Below are positions 42,678 through 52,130 of a stretch of 64,000 nt of DNA, in pieces. Under the pieces are notes generated by a model. That model ran no database searches and was not told where the DNA came from. It was given only the letters and a program-made list of their open reading frames with translations. Origin of the DNA: Knoellia subterranea KCTC 19937 (GTDB lineage Bacteria; Actinomycetota; Actinomycetes; Actinomycetales; Dermatophilaceae); contig NZ_AVPK01000003.1 of the NCBI RefSeq assembly GCF_000768685.1, forward strand, positions 124,001 through 188,000. The letters run 5' to 3'. Position 1 is the stretch's first letter; the number at the start of each line of letters is the position of its first letter. Both the position numbers and the translations under genes were made by a program.

Positions 42678-43604
42678 ATGACCATGAGGTCCCTCCCCGC
42701 CGAATTCGTCGCGCTGGCCAACGCCCAGAGCGGGATCGTGGCGCGTCGGCAACTCGGCGAGGTGGGCATCACGTGGAGTCGCGCCGAGGCACAGGTTCGG
42801 GCAGAGCGGTGGTCCGAAGTGACGAGTGTGGTCCTGGCGACCATTACCGGCGAGCTCACCCGCGACCAGCAACTCTGGACCGCCGCACTCCACGTGGGTG
42901 GTGACAGTCTGATCGGCGGCTATTCCTGTCTCGAAGCGCACGGTCTCAAGAACTGGCACCGTGACGAGATCACACTCCTCATCGACGACGAAGCGCACTA
43001 CCCGCCCATCGCCGGGGTGACCTATTTCCGCACGCGTCGACCCTTGAGCGCTTGGCGTGCCTCGACCGCGCTGCCGTTGGCACGGGTCGCGCCGGCGGCG
43101 CTCCTGTGTGCAGCGCACGAGCCGAGTTGGCGCACCGCACAGGGCTTGCTCGCCGCGGTCGTGCAGCAGCAACTCACGACCGCCGCGTCCTTGCGTGAAC
43201 AGCTGGAGAGAATGAAACCGCTGAGGCGGGCACCGAAGTTCCGACTTCTCCTGGACGAGCTCGAGGGAGGAGCTCATTCACTCGCAGAGATCGACGTGAC
43301 TCGGATGTGCCGTGACCACGGACTACCGCGGCCCCACCGTCAGCGGCGACGCAAGGACGCGGCCGGAAAGGTGCGCTACACAGACTGTGAGTGGGATCTG
43401 CCCGACGGCACGGTGATCGTTCTTGAAGTCGACGGCGCGTTCCACATGAGCGTCGAGCATTGGGAGGACGACATCCAACGGCAAAGACGACTCAGTCAAC
43501 CCGGCCGTCTGATCGTGCGCTGCACGACGAGGGAGGTCCGCGACGAGCCCTTCCAATTGGCGGCCGACCTCAAGGCGCTCGGTCTGGGCGTCTTGTGTGC
43601 ATGA
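42678..43604 (+). CDS. AbiEi/DUF559 domain protein
   Basis: A 308-residue protein of a type abundant and scattered in actinobacterial genomes. The N-terminus (about 1-90) resembles the AbiEi-like winged helix (FVALANAQSGIVARRQLGEVGITWSRAEAQVRAERW). The C-terminus (about 205-305) is a DUF559/Vsr-like PD-(D/E)xK fold with CEWDLPDGTVIVLEVDGAFHM and RCTTREV. A nuclease or an antitoxin-like role has been suggested for relatives; the function is unknown. It is flanked on both sides by hairpins with matching arms, and its last codons (VLCA) lie inside the right one, so it may be an inserted accessory gene. Confidence 0.8.
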   Translation: MTMRSLPAEFVALANAQSGIVARRQLGEVGITWSRAEAQVRAERWSEVTSVVLATITGELTRDQQLWTAALHVGGDSLIGGYSCLEAHGLKNWHRDEITLLIDDEAHYPPIAGVTYFRTRRPLSAWRASTALPLARVAPAALLCAAHEPSWRTAQGLLAAVVQQQLTTAASLREQLERMKPLRRAPKFRLLLDELEGGAHSLAEIDVTRMCRDHGLPRPHRQRRRKDAAGKVRYTDCEWDLPDGTVIVLEVDGAFHMSVEHWEDDIQRQRRLSQPGRLIVRCTTREVRDEPFQLAADLKALGLGVLCA

Positions 43605-43637
43605 GCCCACGTTGGAGCGTGGTGTCATACACACAAG
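43592..43637. repeat. Imperfect hairpin sharing arms with 42577-42626
   Basis: CTTGTGTGCATGAGCCCACG (43592-43611) pairs imperfectly with CGTGGTGTCATACACACAAG (43618-43637). The left arm differs from the left arm of the upstream hairpin at two of 20 bases. The DUF559 stop codon is inside it. Confidence 0.8.
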
Positions 43638-43657
43638 GCGGGTAATAGGTTTGGGGC

Positions 43658-44551
43658 GTGAGTCCAGGAGAGCACCCGGCACGGTTGTCGATCGGGGTCA
43701 TCGGCGCGGGCCGGGTCGGTTCGGTTCTCGGGGCTGCGCTTCAGCGCGCCGGACACACGATCCAGGCGGCGTATGCCGTGTCCGCCGACAGTCGTGAACG
43801 AGCCGATGAGCTCTTGCCGGGTGTGCCGCTGCGCGACGTCCCCGAGGTGATCGACGGCGCCGACCTCGTCCTGCTCGCCGTACCCGATGACGCCCTGCCC
43901 GACCTCGTCTCGGGTCTGGCCGCGACGAACACGTGGCAGGCCGGGCAGATCGTCGTCCACACGAGCGGCCGTCACGGCGCCGAGGTGCTGCGGCCGGCCC
44001 TGGCCTCCCACATCCTGCCCATCGCGCTGCACCCGGCGATGACGTTCACCGGCACCGCCCTCGACCTGGGGCGGCTCGAGGAGTGCGCCTTCGGTGTGAC
44101 CTGCCCCGATGCCCTGCGCCCGATGGCCGAGGCGCTCGTCGTCGAGATGGGCGGGGAGCCGGTGTGGGTCGCCGAGGCGGATCGCGCCGCCTATCACGCA
44201 GCCCTCGCGCACGGCTCGAACCACCTCGTCACGCTCATCGCCGAGGCGATGGAGGTCCTCACCGCCGCCGGCGTGGATGAACCCCGTGCCGTCCTCGGCC
44301 CCCTCGTTCGCGCGGCGCTGGACAACGCCCTGCGCCTGGGTGACGGTGCGCTCACGGGCCCCGTCGCTCGCGGCGATGTGAGTACCGTTGGCACGCACCT
44401 GCACGAGCTCGAGCGAATCTCCCCCGAGATCCGGGCGACCTATGTCGCCCTCGCCCGCGCAACGGCGGTGCGCGCACTCGAGAGTGGCCGGTTGCAGCCG
44501 TCCGCCGCCGAACCCCTCCTCGACACCCTCGCCGACCAGGAGCCCCAGTGA
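43658..44551 (+). CDS. Rossmann-like / DUF2520 protein in pantothenate operon
   Basis: A 297-residue protein. The N-terminal NAD(P)-binding domain (RLSIGVIGAGRVGSVLGAALQRAGH and ADLVLLAVPDDALPDLV) is followed by a C-terminal all-helical DUF2520 domain (about 170-290) with HPAMTFTG and AYHAALAHGSNHLVTLIAEAME. The overall layout resembles ketopantoate reductase and 6-phosphogluconate dehydrogenase-like enzymes. It overlaps panC by GTGA, so a role in pantoate supply is attractive, but no reaction has been shown that I can cite. GTG start at 43658. Confidence 0.85.
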   Translation: MSPGEHPARLSIGVIGAGRVGSVLGAALQRAGHTIQAAYAVSADSRERADELLPGVPLRDVPEVIDGADLVLLAVPDDALPDLVSGLAATNTWQAGQIVVHTSGRHGAEVLRPALASHILPIALHPAMTFTGTALDLGRLEECAFGVTCPDALRPMAEALVVEMGGEPVWVAEADRAAYHAALAHGSNHLVTLIAEAMEVLTAAGVDEPRAVLGPLVRAALDNALRLGDGALTGPVARGDVSTVGTHLHELERISPEIRATYVALARATAVRALESGRLQPSAAEPLLDTLADQEPQ

Positions 44552-45486
44552 CCGAAGCGACCGAAGCGCCCCAGTCGACCGAATCCGCCTCTGCCGCAAC
44601 GGTCGTCGCGAGCACACGTGACGAGTTGCGTGCCGCCCGTGCCGCCCTCACCGGCACCGACGTCGCCGTCGTCATGACGATGGGCGCCCTCCACGAGGGC
44701 CACGCCGACCTGCTCCGCCGCGCGCGCGAGTCCGCCGAGCACGTCATCCTCACGATCTTCCTCAACCCGCTCCAGTTCGGGCCGAAGGAAGACCTGTCGC
44801 GCTACCCGCGCACGTTCGACGACGACATGGAGATCGCCCGGGCGCAGGGTGTCGACATCGTCTTCGCGCCGACTCCGGACGTCGTCTACCCGGACGGTGA
44901 CCCGGGCGTGCGCGTCTCCGCCGGCCCGCTGGGCGACATGCTCGAGGGGAAGTCCCGCCCCGGGCACTTCGACGGCGTGCTCACGGTCGTCGGCAAGCTC
45001 CTCCACCTGACCGGCGCCCGCAAGGCGTTCTACGGCCAGAAGGACGCCCAGCAGCTCCTCCTCATTCGGCGCATGGTCCGCGACCTCGACTTCCCCGTCG
45101 AGGTCGTCTCCGTCCCCACGGTCCGGGAGCACGACGGGCTCGCGCTGAGCAGCCGCAACACCTACCTCACCGAGTCCGACCGCGAGGTCGCGCTCTGCCT
45201 GAGCCGAGCGCTCGCTGCGGGAGCCGAGCAGGCGGCATACGGACCGTCCGCCATCCGCCGAGCGGCACGCGCGGTACTCGTCGAGGAGCCGCTCGCCCTC
45301 GTCGACTACCTCGTCCTCGTCCACCCGAGCACGCTGCAGGACGTGCCCGAGTGGTACCGCGGCGAGGCACTCCTCGCCGTCGCCGCCCGCGTCGGCACGA
45401 CCCGCCTCATCGACAACACCCCCATCCTCGTCGGGCCCGGCGGTGGCAGACTCGACGTGTTCTCGCAGGCCGACCAGGAGTCCTAA
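44548..45486 (+). CDS. panC: Pantothenate synthetase
   Basis: Condenses pantoate and beta-alanine with ATP. It has 312 residues. HIGH-like motif in [74 protein letters not shown] and a KMSKS-like LSSRNTYLT are all present. An about 20-residue Thr/Ala/Ser-rich N-terminal extension precedes the domain. The start overlaps the DUF2520 gene by GTGA; panD starts 2 bases after the stop. Confidence 0.96.
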   Translation: MTEATEAPQSTESASAATVVASTRDELRAARAALTGTDVAVVMTMGALHEGHADLLRRARESAEHVILTIFLNPLQFGPKEDLSRYPRTFDDDMEIARAQGVDIVFAPTPDVVYPDGDPGVRVSAGPLGDMLEGKSRPGHFDGVLTVVGKLLHLTGARKAFYGQKDAQQLLLIRRMVRDLDFPVEVVSVPTVREHDGLALSSRNTYLTESDREVALCLSRALAAGAEQAAYGPSAIRRAARAVLVEEPLALVDYLVLVHPSTLQDVPEWYRGEALLAVAARVGTTRLIDNTPILVGPGGGRLDVFSQADQES

Positions 45487-45488
45487 CG

Positions 45489-45914
45489 ATGTTCCGCTAC
45501 ATGCTGCACAGCAAGATCCACCGTGCGACGGTGACGCAGGCCGACCTGCACTACGTCGGTTCGCTGACGATCGACCTCGACCTCATGGAGGCCGCGGACC
45601 TGCTCCCCGGTCAGCAGGTCGACGTCGTGGACGTGGACAACGGCAACCGCCTCACGACCTACGCGATCGAGGGCGAGCGCGGCTCGGGCATCCTCTGCAT
45701 CAACGGCGCCGCCGCCCGCCTCATCAGCCCCGGCGACACGGTCATCATCATCGCCTACGCCTCGATGTCCGACGAGGACGCGCGCTCGCACGACCCGCAC
45801 GTCGTCTTCGTCGACAAGGACAACAAGATCGTCGAGGTCGGCGACGACGGTGGTGACGTGCCCGACGGCTACGGCCTCAAGACCTCGGCCGTCACGAAGC
45901 GTTCGCACCATTGA
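45489..45914 (+). CDS. panD: Aspartate 1-decarboxylase proenzyme
   Basis: Makes beta-alanine from aspartate, the second substrate of PanC. It has 141 residues. It is made as an inactive chain that cleaves itself between Gly24 and Ser25 ([14 protein letters not shown]) to form the pyruvoyl cofactor. [25 protein letters not shown] is the family core. The start is 2 bases after panC, and its stop overlaps nadB by TTGA. Confidence 0.96.
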   Translation: MFRYMLHSKIHRATVTQADLHYVGSLTIDLDLMEAADLLPGQQVDVVDVDNGNRLTTYAIEGERGSGILCINGAAARLISPGDTVIIIAYASMSDEDARSHDPHVVFVDKDNKIVEVGDDGGDVPDGYGLKTSAVTKRSHH

Positions 45915-47653
45915 GCGATTCCGCGTATGCCGTCCGCCCCGGTCCCGCAGCCGGCGCCGCTCCGCGCATCCCGCGTTCGCTGAGTGCGCCGACGCCGGGG
46001 TGGACGACCACCGCTGACGTCATCGTCGTCGGCTCGGGCATCGCGGGCCTGACCTGCGCGCTGCGTCTGCGCGAACGGGTTGACAGGGTGCTGCTCGTGA
46101 CCAAGACGGTCCTCGACGAGGGCTCGACGGCGTGGGCCCAGGGCGGCATCGCGGCCGCGCTCGACCCCGAGGACTCGCCGGCCGAACACCTCGAGGACAC
46201 CATCGTCGCCGGTGTCGGTCTGTGCGACCGCGACGCCGTGGAGGCGCTCGTCACCGAGGGTCCGAAGCGCGTCCGCCAGCTCGTGGCACTCGGCGCCGAG
46301 TTCGACCGCGACGCCGACGGCGAGATCAAGCTGACCCGCGAGGGTGGGCACCACCGCGACCGCATCGCCCATGCCGGCGGGGACGCGACCGGCCGCGAGA
46401 TCTCCCGCGCTCTCATTGCCGCGCTCGACCGGGTCCGCGACGACCCGGGCATCGAGGTCGTCGAGCACGCGCTCGTCGTCGACCTCCTGTCCGACGAGAC
46501 CGGTGCCGACCCGTCTCGCGTCACGGGCGTGACCCTCCACGTCATCGGCGAGGGTCAGCTCGACGGTGTGGGCGCGGCCTACGCCCGCGCCGTGGTGCTC
46601 GCGACGGGTGGTCTGGGACAGATCTACACGTCCACGACGAACCCCCCGGTCGCCACGGGCGACGGCATGGCCGCGGCGATGCGCGCCGGAGCGCGGATCA
46701 CCGACCTCGAGTTCATCCAGTTCCACCCGACCGTCCTCTTCCTCGGTGAGGGGTCGACCGGTCAACAGCCGCTCATCTCCGAGGCGGTGCGCGGCGAGGG
46801 TGCGTTTCTCGTCGATGCGGCCGGCAACCGGTTCATGCAGGGCCGGCACGAGCTCGCCGACCTGGCGCCGCGCGACGTCGTGGCCCGCGCCATCCTCGAC
46901 ACGATGCGCGACCAGGGCGTCGACCACGTCTTCCTCGATGCCCGCCACCTCGGCGCCGAATTCCTGGAGGAGCGGTTCCCGTCGATCGTGGCGTCCTGCC
47001 GCTCGCTCGGGTTCGATCCGGCGACCGACCTGCTGCCGGTCGCGCCGGCCCAGCACTACGCCTCGGGCGGTATCGAGACCGACCTGCTCGGGCGGTCCTC
47101 GCTGCCCGGCCTCTATGCCTGTGGCGAGTGCTCGTGCACGGGCGTCCACGGCGCGAACCGGCTCGCGTCCAACAGCCTCCTCGAGGGGCTGGTCTTCGCC
47201 AACCGCATCGCCGACGACATCCCCGCACGCATTGCTGCGGGTGAGCTCGCCGACCCCGTCGTACCCGCGCACCCGGACCGTGCGGGTGGCGACGCGCAGG
47301 GCGACCACGCGCTGCTCGACAGTTCCCAGCGACTCACGGTCCAGCGGGCGATGACGGCTGGCTCCGGGCCGGTGCGTTCGGCGGAATCGACCGCGGCCAC
47401 GGCTGCGGCGCTCGCCGAGTTGGCCGCCCTCCCGCCGGCCAAGGCCGACCCGGGGCCGAAGACCTGGGAGACGACCAACCTCCTCCACCTCGGGCAGGCC
47501 CTCACCGAACTTGCCGCGCGCCGCGAGGAGACCCGCGGTGGCCATGTGCGCAGTGACTTCCCCGACCGTGACGACGCCCGCTGGCTCGTGCGCCAGAGCG
47601 CGACCGTCGCACCTGACCGTTCCCTCACCGTGACCGAGCGGAGTATGCCGTGA
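45911..47653 (+). CDS. nadB: L-aspartate oxidase
   Basis: FAD enzyme that oxidises aspartate to iminoaspartate for NAD synthesis. It has 580 residues. FAD-binding [29 protein letters not shown], the [17 protein letters not shown] substrate region, [35 protein letters not shown] split around the FAD site, and [19 protein letters not shown] are all seen. The start is TTG, overlapping the panD stop as TTGA. An exact copy of the dispersed word falls in its N-terminal extension, read as AYAVR. nadA is not in the window. Confidence 0.95.
   Translation: MSDSAYAVRPGPAAGAAPRIPRSLSAPTPGWTTTADVIVVGSGIAGLTCALRLRERVDRVLLVTKTVLDEGSTAWAQGGIAAALDPEDSPAEHLEDTIVAGVGLCDRDAVEALVTEGPKRVRQLVALGAEFDRDADGEIKLTREGGHHRDRIAHAGGDATGREISRALIAALDRVRDDPGIEVVEHALVVDLLSDETGADPSRVTGVTLHVIGEGQLDGVGAAYARAVVLATGGLGQIYTSTTNPPVATGDGMAAAMRAGARITDLEFIQFHPTVLFLGEGSTGQQPLISEAVRGEGAFLVDAAGNRFMQGRHELADLAPRDVVARAILDTMRDQGVDHVFLDARHLGAEFLEERFPSIVASCRSLGFDPATDLLPVAPAQHYASGGIETDLLGRSSLPGLYACGECSCTGVHGANRLASNSLLEGLVFANRIADDIPARIAAGELADPVVPAHPDRAGGDAQGDHALLDSSQRLTVQRAMTAGSGPVRSAESTAATAAALAELAALPPAKADPGPKTWETTNLLHLGQALTELAARREETRGGHVRSDFPDRDDARWLVRQSATVAPDRSLTVTERSMP
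45926..45937 (+). repeat. Dispersed word, exact copy at the start of nadB
   Basis: GCGTATGCCGTCCGCCCC, five codons into nadB, read as Ala-Tyr-Ala-Val-Arg, in the non-conserved N-terminal extension. Confidence 0.9.
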
Positions 47654-48582
47654 GCTCGCCTTCCCCGTCCGACGCCCGTTCCGCGGAGCAGCTCTCCACA
47701 GACCTTGGTTTCCCGGATGCCGATGCACGTCGGGTCATCACCGGGGCGCTCGACGAGGACCTCGGGGGTCCTGACGGCGTCGACGTCACGACCATGGCCA
47801 CGATCCCTGCCGAGCAGCAGGTGCGGGCGGCCGTCCTGGCGCGTGAGGACGGGGTCGTGGCAGGTGTCGAGGTCATCGCGATGACCCTGGGCGAGGTGGC
47901 CACGCGACTCGGCGCCGAATCGGTGTCCGTGACCTCGGTCATCGCCGACGGGACCCGCGTGGCCCGCGGCGACGTCGTCGCCGAACTGTCCGGCTCGGCG
48001 CGCGTGACCCTCATCGCCGAACGCACCCTGCTCAACATCATCAGCCGGCTCTCCGGCATCGCGACCCACACGCGTCGATGGGCCGATGTCCTCGACGGCT
48101 CGGGCGCGATGGTGCTCGACACGCGCAAGACCACGCCGGGTCTGCGTGCCCTCGAGAAGTTCGCCGTCCGCGCCGGGGGCGGCACCAACAAGCGCATGGG
48201 CCTCTACGACGTGGCCATGATCAAGGACAACCACAAGCTGGCAGCGGGAAGTCTCCACGCGGCATACGCCGCAGTCCGCGAAGCGTTCCCGGAGGTGCCG
48301 GTCCAGGTCGAGGTGACCACGACGGCGGAGGCTCTCGAGTCGGTCGAGGCCGGGGCGCGGTTCCTGTTGTGCGACAACATGTCCACGGACCTGCTCCGCG
48401 AGACGGTCGAAGCGGTGCGGGCGACGGGGGAGACCGTCGAACTCGAGGCGACCGGTGGGCTGACCCTCGACGTGGCGGCGGACTATGCGGCGACGGGCGT
48501 CGACTTCCTCAGCGTCGGCGGGCTGACCCACTCGAGCCCGATCCTCGACCTCGCCCTCGACCTCAAGCCCACCTCCGACTGA
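47650..48582 (+). CDS. nadC: Nicotinate-nucleotide pyrophosphorylase (quinolinate PRTase)
   Basis: Converts quinolinate and PRPP to nicotinate mononucleotide. It has 310 residues. N-terminal EDLGGPDGVDVTTMATIPAE, then NIISRLSGIATHTRRWADVL, LDTRKTTPGLRALEKFAVRAGGG split at the PRPP site, NKRMGLYDVAMIKDNH, and the C-terminal VELEATGGLTLD and VGGLTHSSPILDLALDL. The GTG start overlaps nadB by 4 bases. It ends the DUF2520-panC-panD-nadB-nadC operon; a long hairpin starts 2 bases after its stop. Confidence 0.96.
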   Translation: MSSPSPSDARSAEQLSTDLGFPDADARRVITGALDEDLGGPDGVDVTTMATIPAEQQVRAAVLAREDGVVAGVEVIAMTLGEVATRLGAESVSVTSVIADGTRVARGDVVAELSGSARVTLIAERTLLNIISRLSGIATHTRRWADVLDGSGAMVLDTRKTTPGLRALEKFAVRAGGGTNKRMGLYDVAMIKDNHKLAAGSLHAAYAAVREAFPEVPVQVEVTTTAEALESVEAGARFLLCDNMSTDLLRETVEAVRATGETVELEATGGLTLDVAADYAATGVDFLSVGGLTHSSPILDLALDLKPTSD

Positions 48583-48584
48583 TT

Positions 48585-48650
48585 CGACTGATTGTGAGTT
48601 CGCACAGTCGCTCGCTGGCGCTCGCTTCTGTGCGAACTCACAATCAGTCG
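48585..48650. terminator. 23-bp perfect bidirectional hairpin
   Basis: 48585-48607 (begins CGACTGATTGTGAGTTCG) is complementary to 48628-48650; the 20-base loop has the direct repeat CGCTCGC. Between the converging nadC and Cys-rich protein genes. Confidence 0.85.
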
Positions 48651-48655
48651 GGAGG

Positions 48656-49471
48656 TCAGTGGCCCTTGCGGAGGGTGGGGTTGTCGGCCTCGACCGTCGC
48701 CGGGTGCACGAACAGTGGCAGCAGCCGACGTGACGCTGGGGTGCGCAACGCCTTGACCGCGGCGAGGTGGGCCTCGCATCGCACGACCAACTCGTCGTAG
48801 GCCGGCTTGCCCATGAGCTCGACCAGCTCGGCGCGGTTGCTGCGATAGACCGGCTCGGCGCCGACGTGGGCGTCGGGGTTGCCCGAGCAGTACCAGTCGA
48901 GGTCGTGCCCGCCCGGGCCCCACCCGCGTCGGTCGTACTCGCCGATCGACACCTCGAGATAACTCGTGTCATCGGTCTGCTCGACGGTGCGGAAGGTGCG
49001 CCGGATCGGCAGCTGCCAGCACACGTCGGGCTTCTGGGTGTGTGGAGGGTGGCCGGTCAGGACGCCGTGCTGGTGCAGGGCGCAGCCCGCGCCGGCGGGG
49101 AAGCCGGGTCGGTTGAGGAAGATGCAGGCCCCGTCGACGACCTTGGTCTTGCGGGCGTCGTCCTCGAGTTCGGTCCAGTGCGAGATCTTGGCCGGGTTCT
49201 TGCGGTCGGGCATGAGCTGCCACTCGTCCGGGCCCAACTCCTCGACGACCGCCGCAACGCGAGCCAGGTCGTCGTCGTCGGAGAAGTGGGCTCCGAGCGT
49301 GCAACAGCCGTCGTCGGGACGGTCGGCATAGATGCCCTCGCACCCGGACCCGAAGATGCAGGTCCACCGGGAGGTCAACCAGGTCAGGTCGCACCGGAAG
49401 CGCTGCCCCGAGTCCGCGGGATCCGCGAACTCCACCCAGGTGCGCGGGATGTCGAGCGGAGTCTCAGCCAC
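48656..49471 (-). CDS. Cysteine-rich uncharacterised protein
   Basis: A 271-residue soluble protein that I cannot assign. It has many cysteines in clusters: [59 protein letters not shown] and VRCEAH. The spacing and the nearby His residues suggest a metal or Fe-S site, somewhat like YkgJ-type cysteine-cluster proteins. Conserved-looking blocks include [18 protein letters not shown]. It is divergent from the ppx-like gene with 41 bases between starts. No signal peptide or membrane helix is visible. Confidence 0.75.
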   Translation of the reverse strand: MAETPLDIPRTWVEFADPADSGQRFRCDLTWLTSRWTCIFGSGCEGIYADRPDDGCCTLGAHFSDDDDLARVAAVVEELGPDEWQLMPDRKNPAKISHWTELEDDARKTKVVDGACIFLNRPGFPAGAGCALHQHGVLTGHPPHTQKPDVCWQLPIRRTFRTVEQTDDTSYLEVSIGEYDRRGWGPGGHDLDWYCSGNPDAHVGAEPVYRSNRAELVELMGKPAYDELVVRCEAHLAAVKALRTPASRRLLPLFVHPATVEADNPTLRKGH

Positions 49472-49512
49472 CGGGTCACCCTATGCCGCGAAGGCCGACT
49501 ACCGTGGACCTC

Positions 49513-50439
49513 ATGCGGCTCGGGGTCATCGACGTGGGTTCCAACACCGTCCACCTCCTCGTCGTGGACGCACACGTGGGTGCCCAGCCGCTGCCGGCCA
49601 GCTCCCACAAGCGCGAGCTGCGGCTCTCCGAGCACGTCACCGACGACGGCAACATCGACGACACCGGCCGCGAGCAGCTGTCCGAGTTCGTCGCCGAATG
49701 CCTCACCGTCGCCGAGGACCAGGGCGTCGAGGACCTCATGGGCTTCGTGACGAGTGCGATCCGGGAGGCCCCCAACGGCGACGAGGTGCTCGCCGACGTC
49801 AAGGAGCGCACCGGCGTCGTGCTCGACGTCCTCTCGGGTGAGGACGAGGCCCGACTGACCTTCCTGGCCGCCCGTCGCTGGTTCGGCTGGTCTGCCGGCA
49901 CCCTGCTCGTCGCCGACATCGGCGGCGGTTCGCTCGAGATCGCCCAGGGCATGGACGAGGACCCCGACGTCGCGTTCTCGCTTCCGCTCGGGGCCGGGCG
50001 CGTCACGCGCGACCACCTCGCCGGGGATCCGCCGGGGGAGCAGGCCGTCCGCGAAGCCCGCAAGCACGTGCGCGCGACGATCGCGCGACAGATGCGCCCG
50101 CTCACCAAGGCGGGCGGCGCCGACCGCGTCGTGGGCACGTCCAAGACCATGCGGTCCCTGGCGCGCATCACCGGCGCCGTCCCGAGTTCCGAAGGCATGT
50201 ATGCCGCCCGCTTCCTCGAGCGCGCCGCTCTCGACGCGATCCTGCCCGAGATCGCGAACATGACTGCGGCACAGCGCAGTTCACTTCCGGGAGTGTCGGA
50301 GTCGCGCGCCCATCAGCTCCTCGCCGGTGGCATCGTCGCGTCGGCGACGATGGACCTTCTCGGTGTCGACGGGCTCGAGATCTGCCCGTGGGCCCTGCGT
50401 GAGGGCATCATCCTGCGCCGCCTCGACGGCATGCACTGA
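49513..50439 (+). CDS. Ppx/GppA exopolyphosphatase-family protein
   Basis: An ASKHA-fold phosphatase of 308 residues that probably releases phosphate from polyphosphate or (p)ppGpp. Motifs: [19 protein letters not shown] (phosphate 1), [26 protein letters not shown] and [16 protein letters not shown] (phosphate 2). The C-terminal HD-like domain of long Ppx enzymes is absent, as in the short actinobacterial Ppx1 type. The start is placed at ATG 49513; the frame is open to 49483. A sugar isomerase-like gene follows, the same order as Rv0496-Rv0498 in M. tuberculosis as I recall it. Confidence 0.9.
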   Translation: MRLGVIDVGSNTVHLLVVDAHVGAQPLPASSHKRELRLSEHVTDDGNIDDTGREQLSEFVAECLTVAEDQGVEDLMGFVTSAIREAPNGDEVLADVKERTGVVLDVLSGEDEARLTFLAARRWFGWSAGTLLVADIGGGSLEIAQGMDEDPDVAFSLPLGAGRVTRDHLAGDPPGEQAVREARKHVRATIARQMRPLTKAGGADRVVGTSKTMRSLARITGAVPSSEGMYAARFLERAALDAILPEIANMTAAQRSSLPGVSESRAHQLLAGGIVASATMDLLGVDGLEICPWALREGIILRRLDGMH

Positions 50440-50482
50440 AGGGCGGGTCCGATGCGGCAACGCGGATGCGGGGGCCACGCCG

Positions 50483-51310
50483 ATGAGCGGGGCTGACGCC
50501 GTGCGCATCCCGGAGATCCCCGTGGCCCTCTCGACGGCCTCGGTCTATCCGGAGAACTGCGCCGCCGCCTTCCAGCACGCGGCCAGACTTGGCTACGACG
50601 GCGTCGAGGTCATGGTCTGGACCGATCCGGTGACCCAAGAGGCAGGTGCGCTGCGAGCGCTCAGTGAGCTCCACGGCATACCCATCGTCTCGATCCACGC
50701 GCCGACCCTCCTCATCAGCCAACGGATCTTCGGCGTCGAGCCCTGGGGCAAGATCGACCGCTCCCTCGAGCTGGCGGACGAGGTGGGAGCCGGGACGGTC
50801 GTGCTCCACCCGCCGTTCCGCTGGCAGAAGGAATACGCCCGCGACTTCACCGACGGAGTGGCCACCCGGGAGCACGACTCGGGCATCACACTCGCCGTGG
50901 AGAATATGTATCCGTGGCGGGTCCGCGGTCGGGAGATCGAGGCCTACCTGCCGCACTGGGATCCGGTGCCGCAGCCCTATGACCACGTGACCCTCGACCT
51001 GTCGCACACCGCGACCGCGGGATCGGACGCGCTGGCCATGGTCGAGGCACTCGGGCCACGCCTCGCCCACATCCATCTCGCCGACGGGCTGGGGTCGATG
51101 AAGGACGAGCACCTCATCCCGGGACGGGGGTCGCAACCCTGCGCCGAAGTGCTGGACACGTTGGTGCACAACGGTTTTGGCGGATCCGTGGTCGTGGAGG
51201 TCTCGACCCGACGCCTCTCGATCGAGCAGCGGGAGATCGCCCTGGCCGAGGCGCTCGCCTTCTCCCGACTCCACCTCGCCGGAGCCCTGGAGGTCGAGGG
51301 CGAATCCTGA
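50483..51310 (+). CDS. Sugar phosphate isomerase/epimerase-like (xylose isomerase TIM barrel)
   Basis: A 275-residue AP-endonuclease-2 superfamily TIM-barrel protein. [34 protein letters not shown] is the first barrel unit, SIHAPTLL and [10 protein letters not shown] carry metal-ligand His residues, [13 protein letters not shown] has a Glu ligand, and [21 protein letters not shown] is the late metal-site block. The reaction is not known for this branch. The start at 50483 is chosen by conservation; the frame is open further back. It follows the Ppx-like gene by 43 bases. Confidence 0.85.
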   Translation: MSGADAVRIPEIPVALSTASVYPENCAAAFQHAARLGYDGVEVMVWTDPVTQEAGALRALSELHGIPIVSIHAPTLLISQRIFGVEPWGKIDRSLELADEVGAGTVVLHPPFRWQKEYARDFTDGVATREHDSGITLAVENMYPWRVRGREIEAYLPHWDPVPQPYDHVTLDLSHTATAGSDALAMVEALGPRLAHIHLADGLGSMKDEHLIPGRGSQPCAEVLDTLVHNGFGGSVVVEVSTRRLSIEQREIALAEALAFSRLHLAGALEVEGES

Positions 51311-51368
51311 GCCGTGTTCGCCGCGTCAAAGCGGCAGAGCGCCCGGACGTCGGGTCTAGATTCGACCC

Positions 51369-52130
51369 ATGGCGAACTCTGCCGCCGGGACCGGCGCCGG
51401 CACTGACGCCGTCCTCGTCGAGCACCTCCGCGTGGTCCGAGGTGGTCGCGACGTGCTGCCCGACCTCAGCGTGCGCGTCCCCGTCGGACAGGTCGTCGGA
51501 CTGCTGGGCCCCAGCGGTGGCGGCAAGTCCACCTTGATGCGGGCCGTCGTCGGCGTGCAGCAGGTCGAGTCCGGCACGGTCACAGTCCTGGGTGAGTCGG
51601 CCGGGAGCCCCGCGCTGCGGCACCGCGTCGGCTATGTCACCCAGAGCCCCAGCGTCTATGCCGACCTCACTGTCCGTCAGAATCTCGGCTACTTCGCGCG
51701 GGTCCTCGGGGCGCCCGCTGACTCCGTGGACCGCTGTATCGACGCCGTCGACCTGCGATCGCACGCCGACTCACTCGTGGGACGCCTCTCCGGCGGCCAG
51801 CGGTCGCGGGTCTCCCTCGCGGCAGCCCTGGTCGGGGACCCCGAACTGCTCGTCCTCGACGAACCCACGGTGGGGCTCGACCCGGTCCTGCGGCGCGACC
51901 TGTGGGACCTCTTCCGCCGGCTCGCCCACGACGAGGGCCGCACGCTCCTCGTGTCGAGCCACGTCATGGACGAGGCGACACGGTGTGACCGGCTGCTCCT
52001 GCTGCGCGATGGCGAGATCCTCAGTGACTCGACCCTGCCCGAACTGCTCGACCGCACCGGCGCTCCCGACGCCGAACAGGCCTTCCTTGCCCTCGTGGAC
52101 GAGGCGACCAGCGCAGGAGGCCGTCCGTGA
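51369..52130 (+). CDS. ABC transporter ATP-binding protein
   Basis: ATPase of an ABC-2 type exporter, 253 residues. Walker A is LLGPSGGGKSTLM, the signature LSGGQRSRVSLAAAL, Walker B LLVLDEPTVGLDPVLRRDLW, and the H-loop is in LLVSSHVMDEATRCDR, as in NodI/Ybhf-type exporters. It overlaps the permease gene by GTGA and is spaced 58 bases from the isomerase-like gene. This pair interrupts the gene order known from mycobacteria. The substrate is not predicted. Confidence 0.9.
   Translation: MANSAAGTGAGTDAVLVEHLRVVRGGRDVLPDLSVRVPVGQVVGLLGPSGGGKSTLMRAVVGVQQVESGTVTVLGESAGSPALRHRVGYVTQSPSVYADLTVRQNLGYFARVLGAPADSVDRCIDAVDLRSHADSLVGRLSGGQRSRVSLAAALVGDPELLVLDEPTVGLDPVLRRDLWDLFRRLAHDEGRTLLVSSHVMDEATRCDRLLLLRDGEILSDSTLPELLDRTGAPDAEQAFLALVDEATSAGGRP

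Noticed and set aside
42678-43604. Restriction-modification or complete toxin-antitoxin system
   Set aside because: There is a single gene without a methyltransferase or toxin partner; neighbours are an FBP-domain gene and the pantothenate operon.
45911-48582. Complete de novo NAD operon
   Set aside because: nadB and nadC are clear but nadA (quinolinate synthase) is not in the window.
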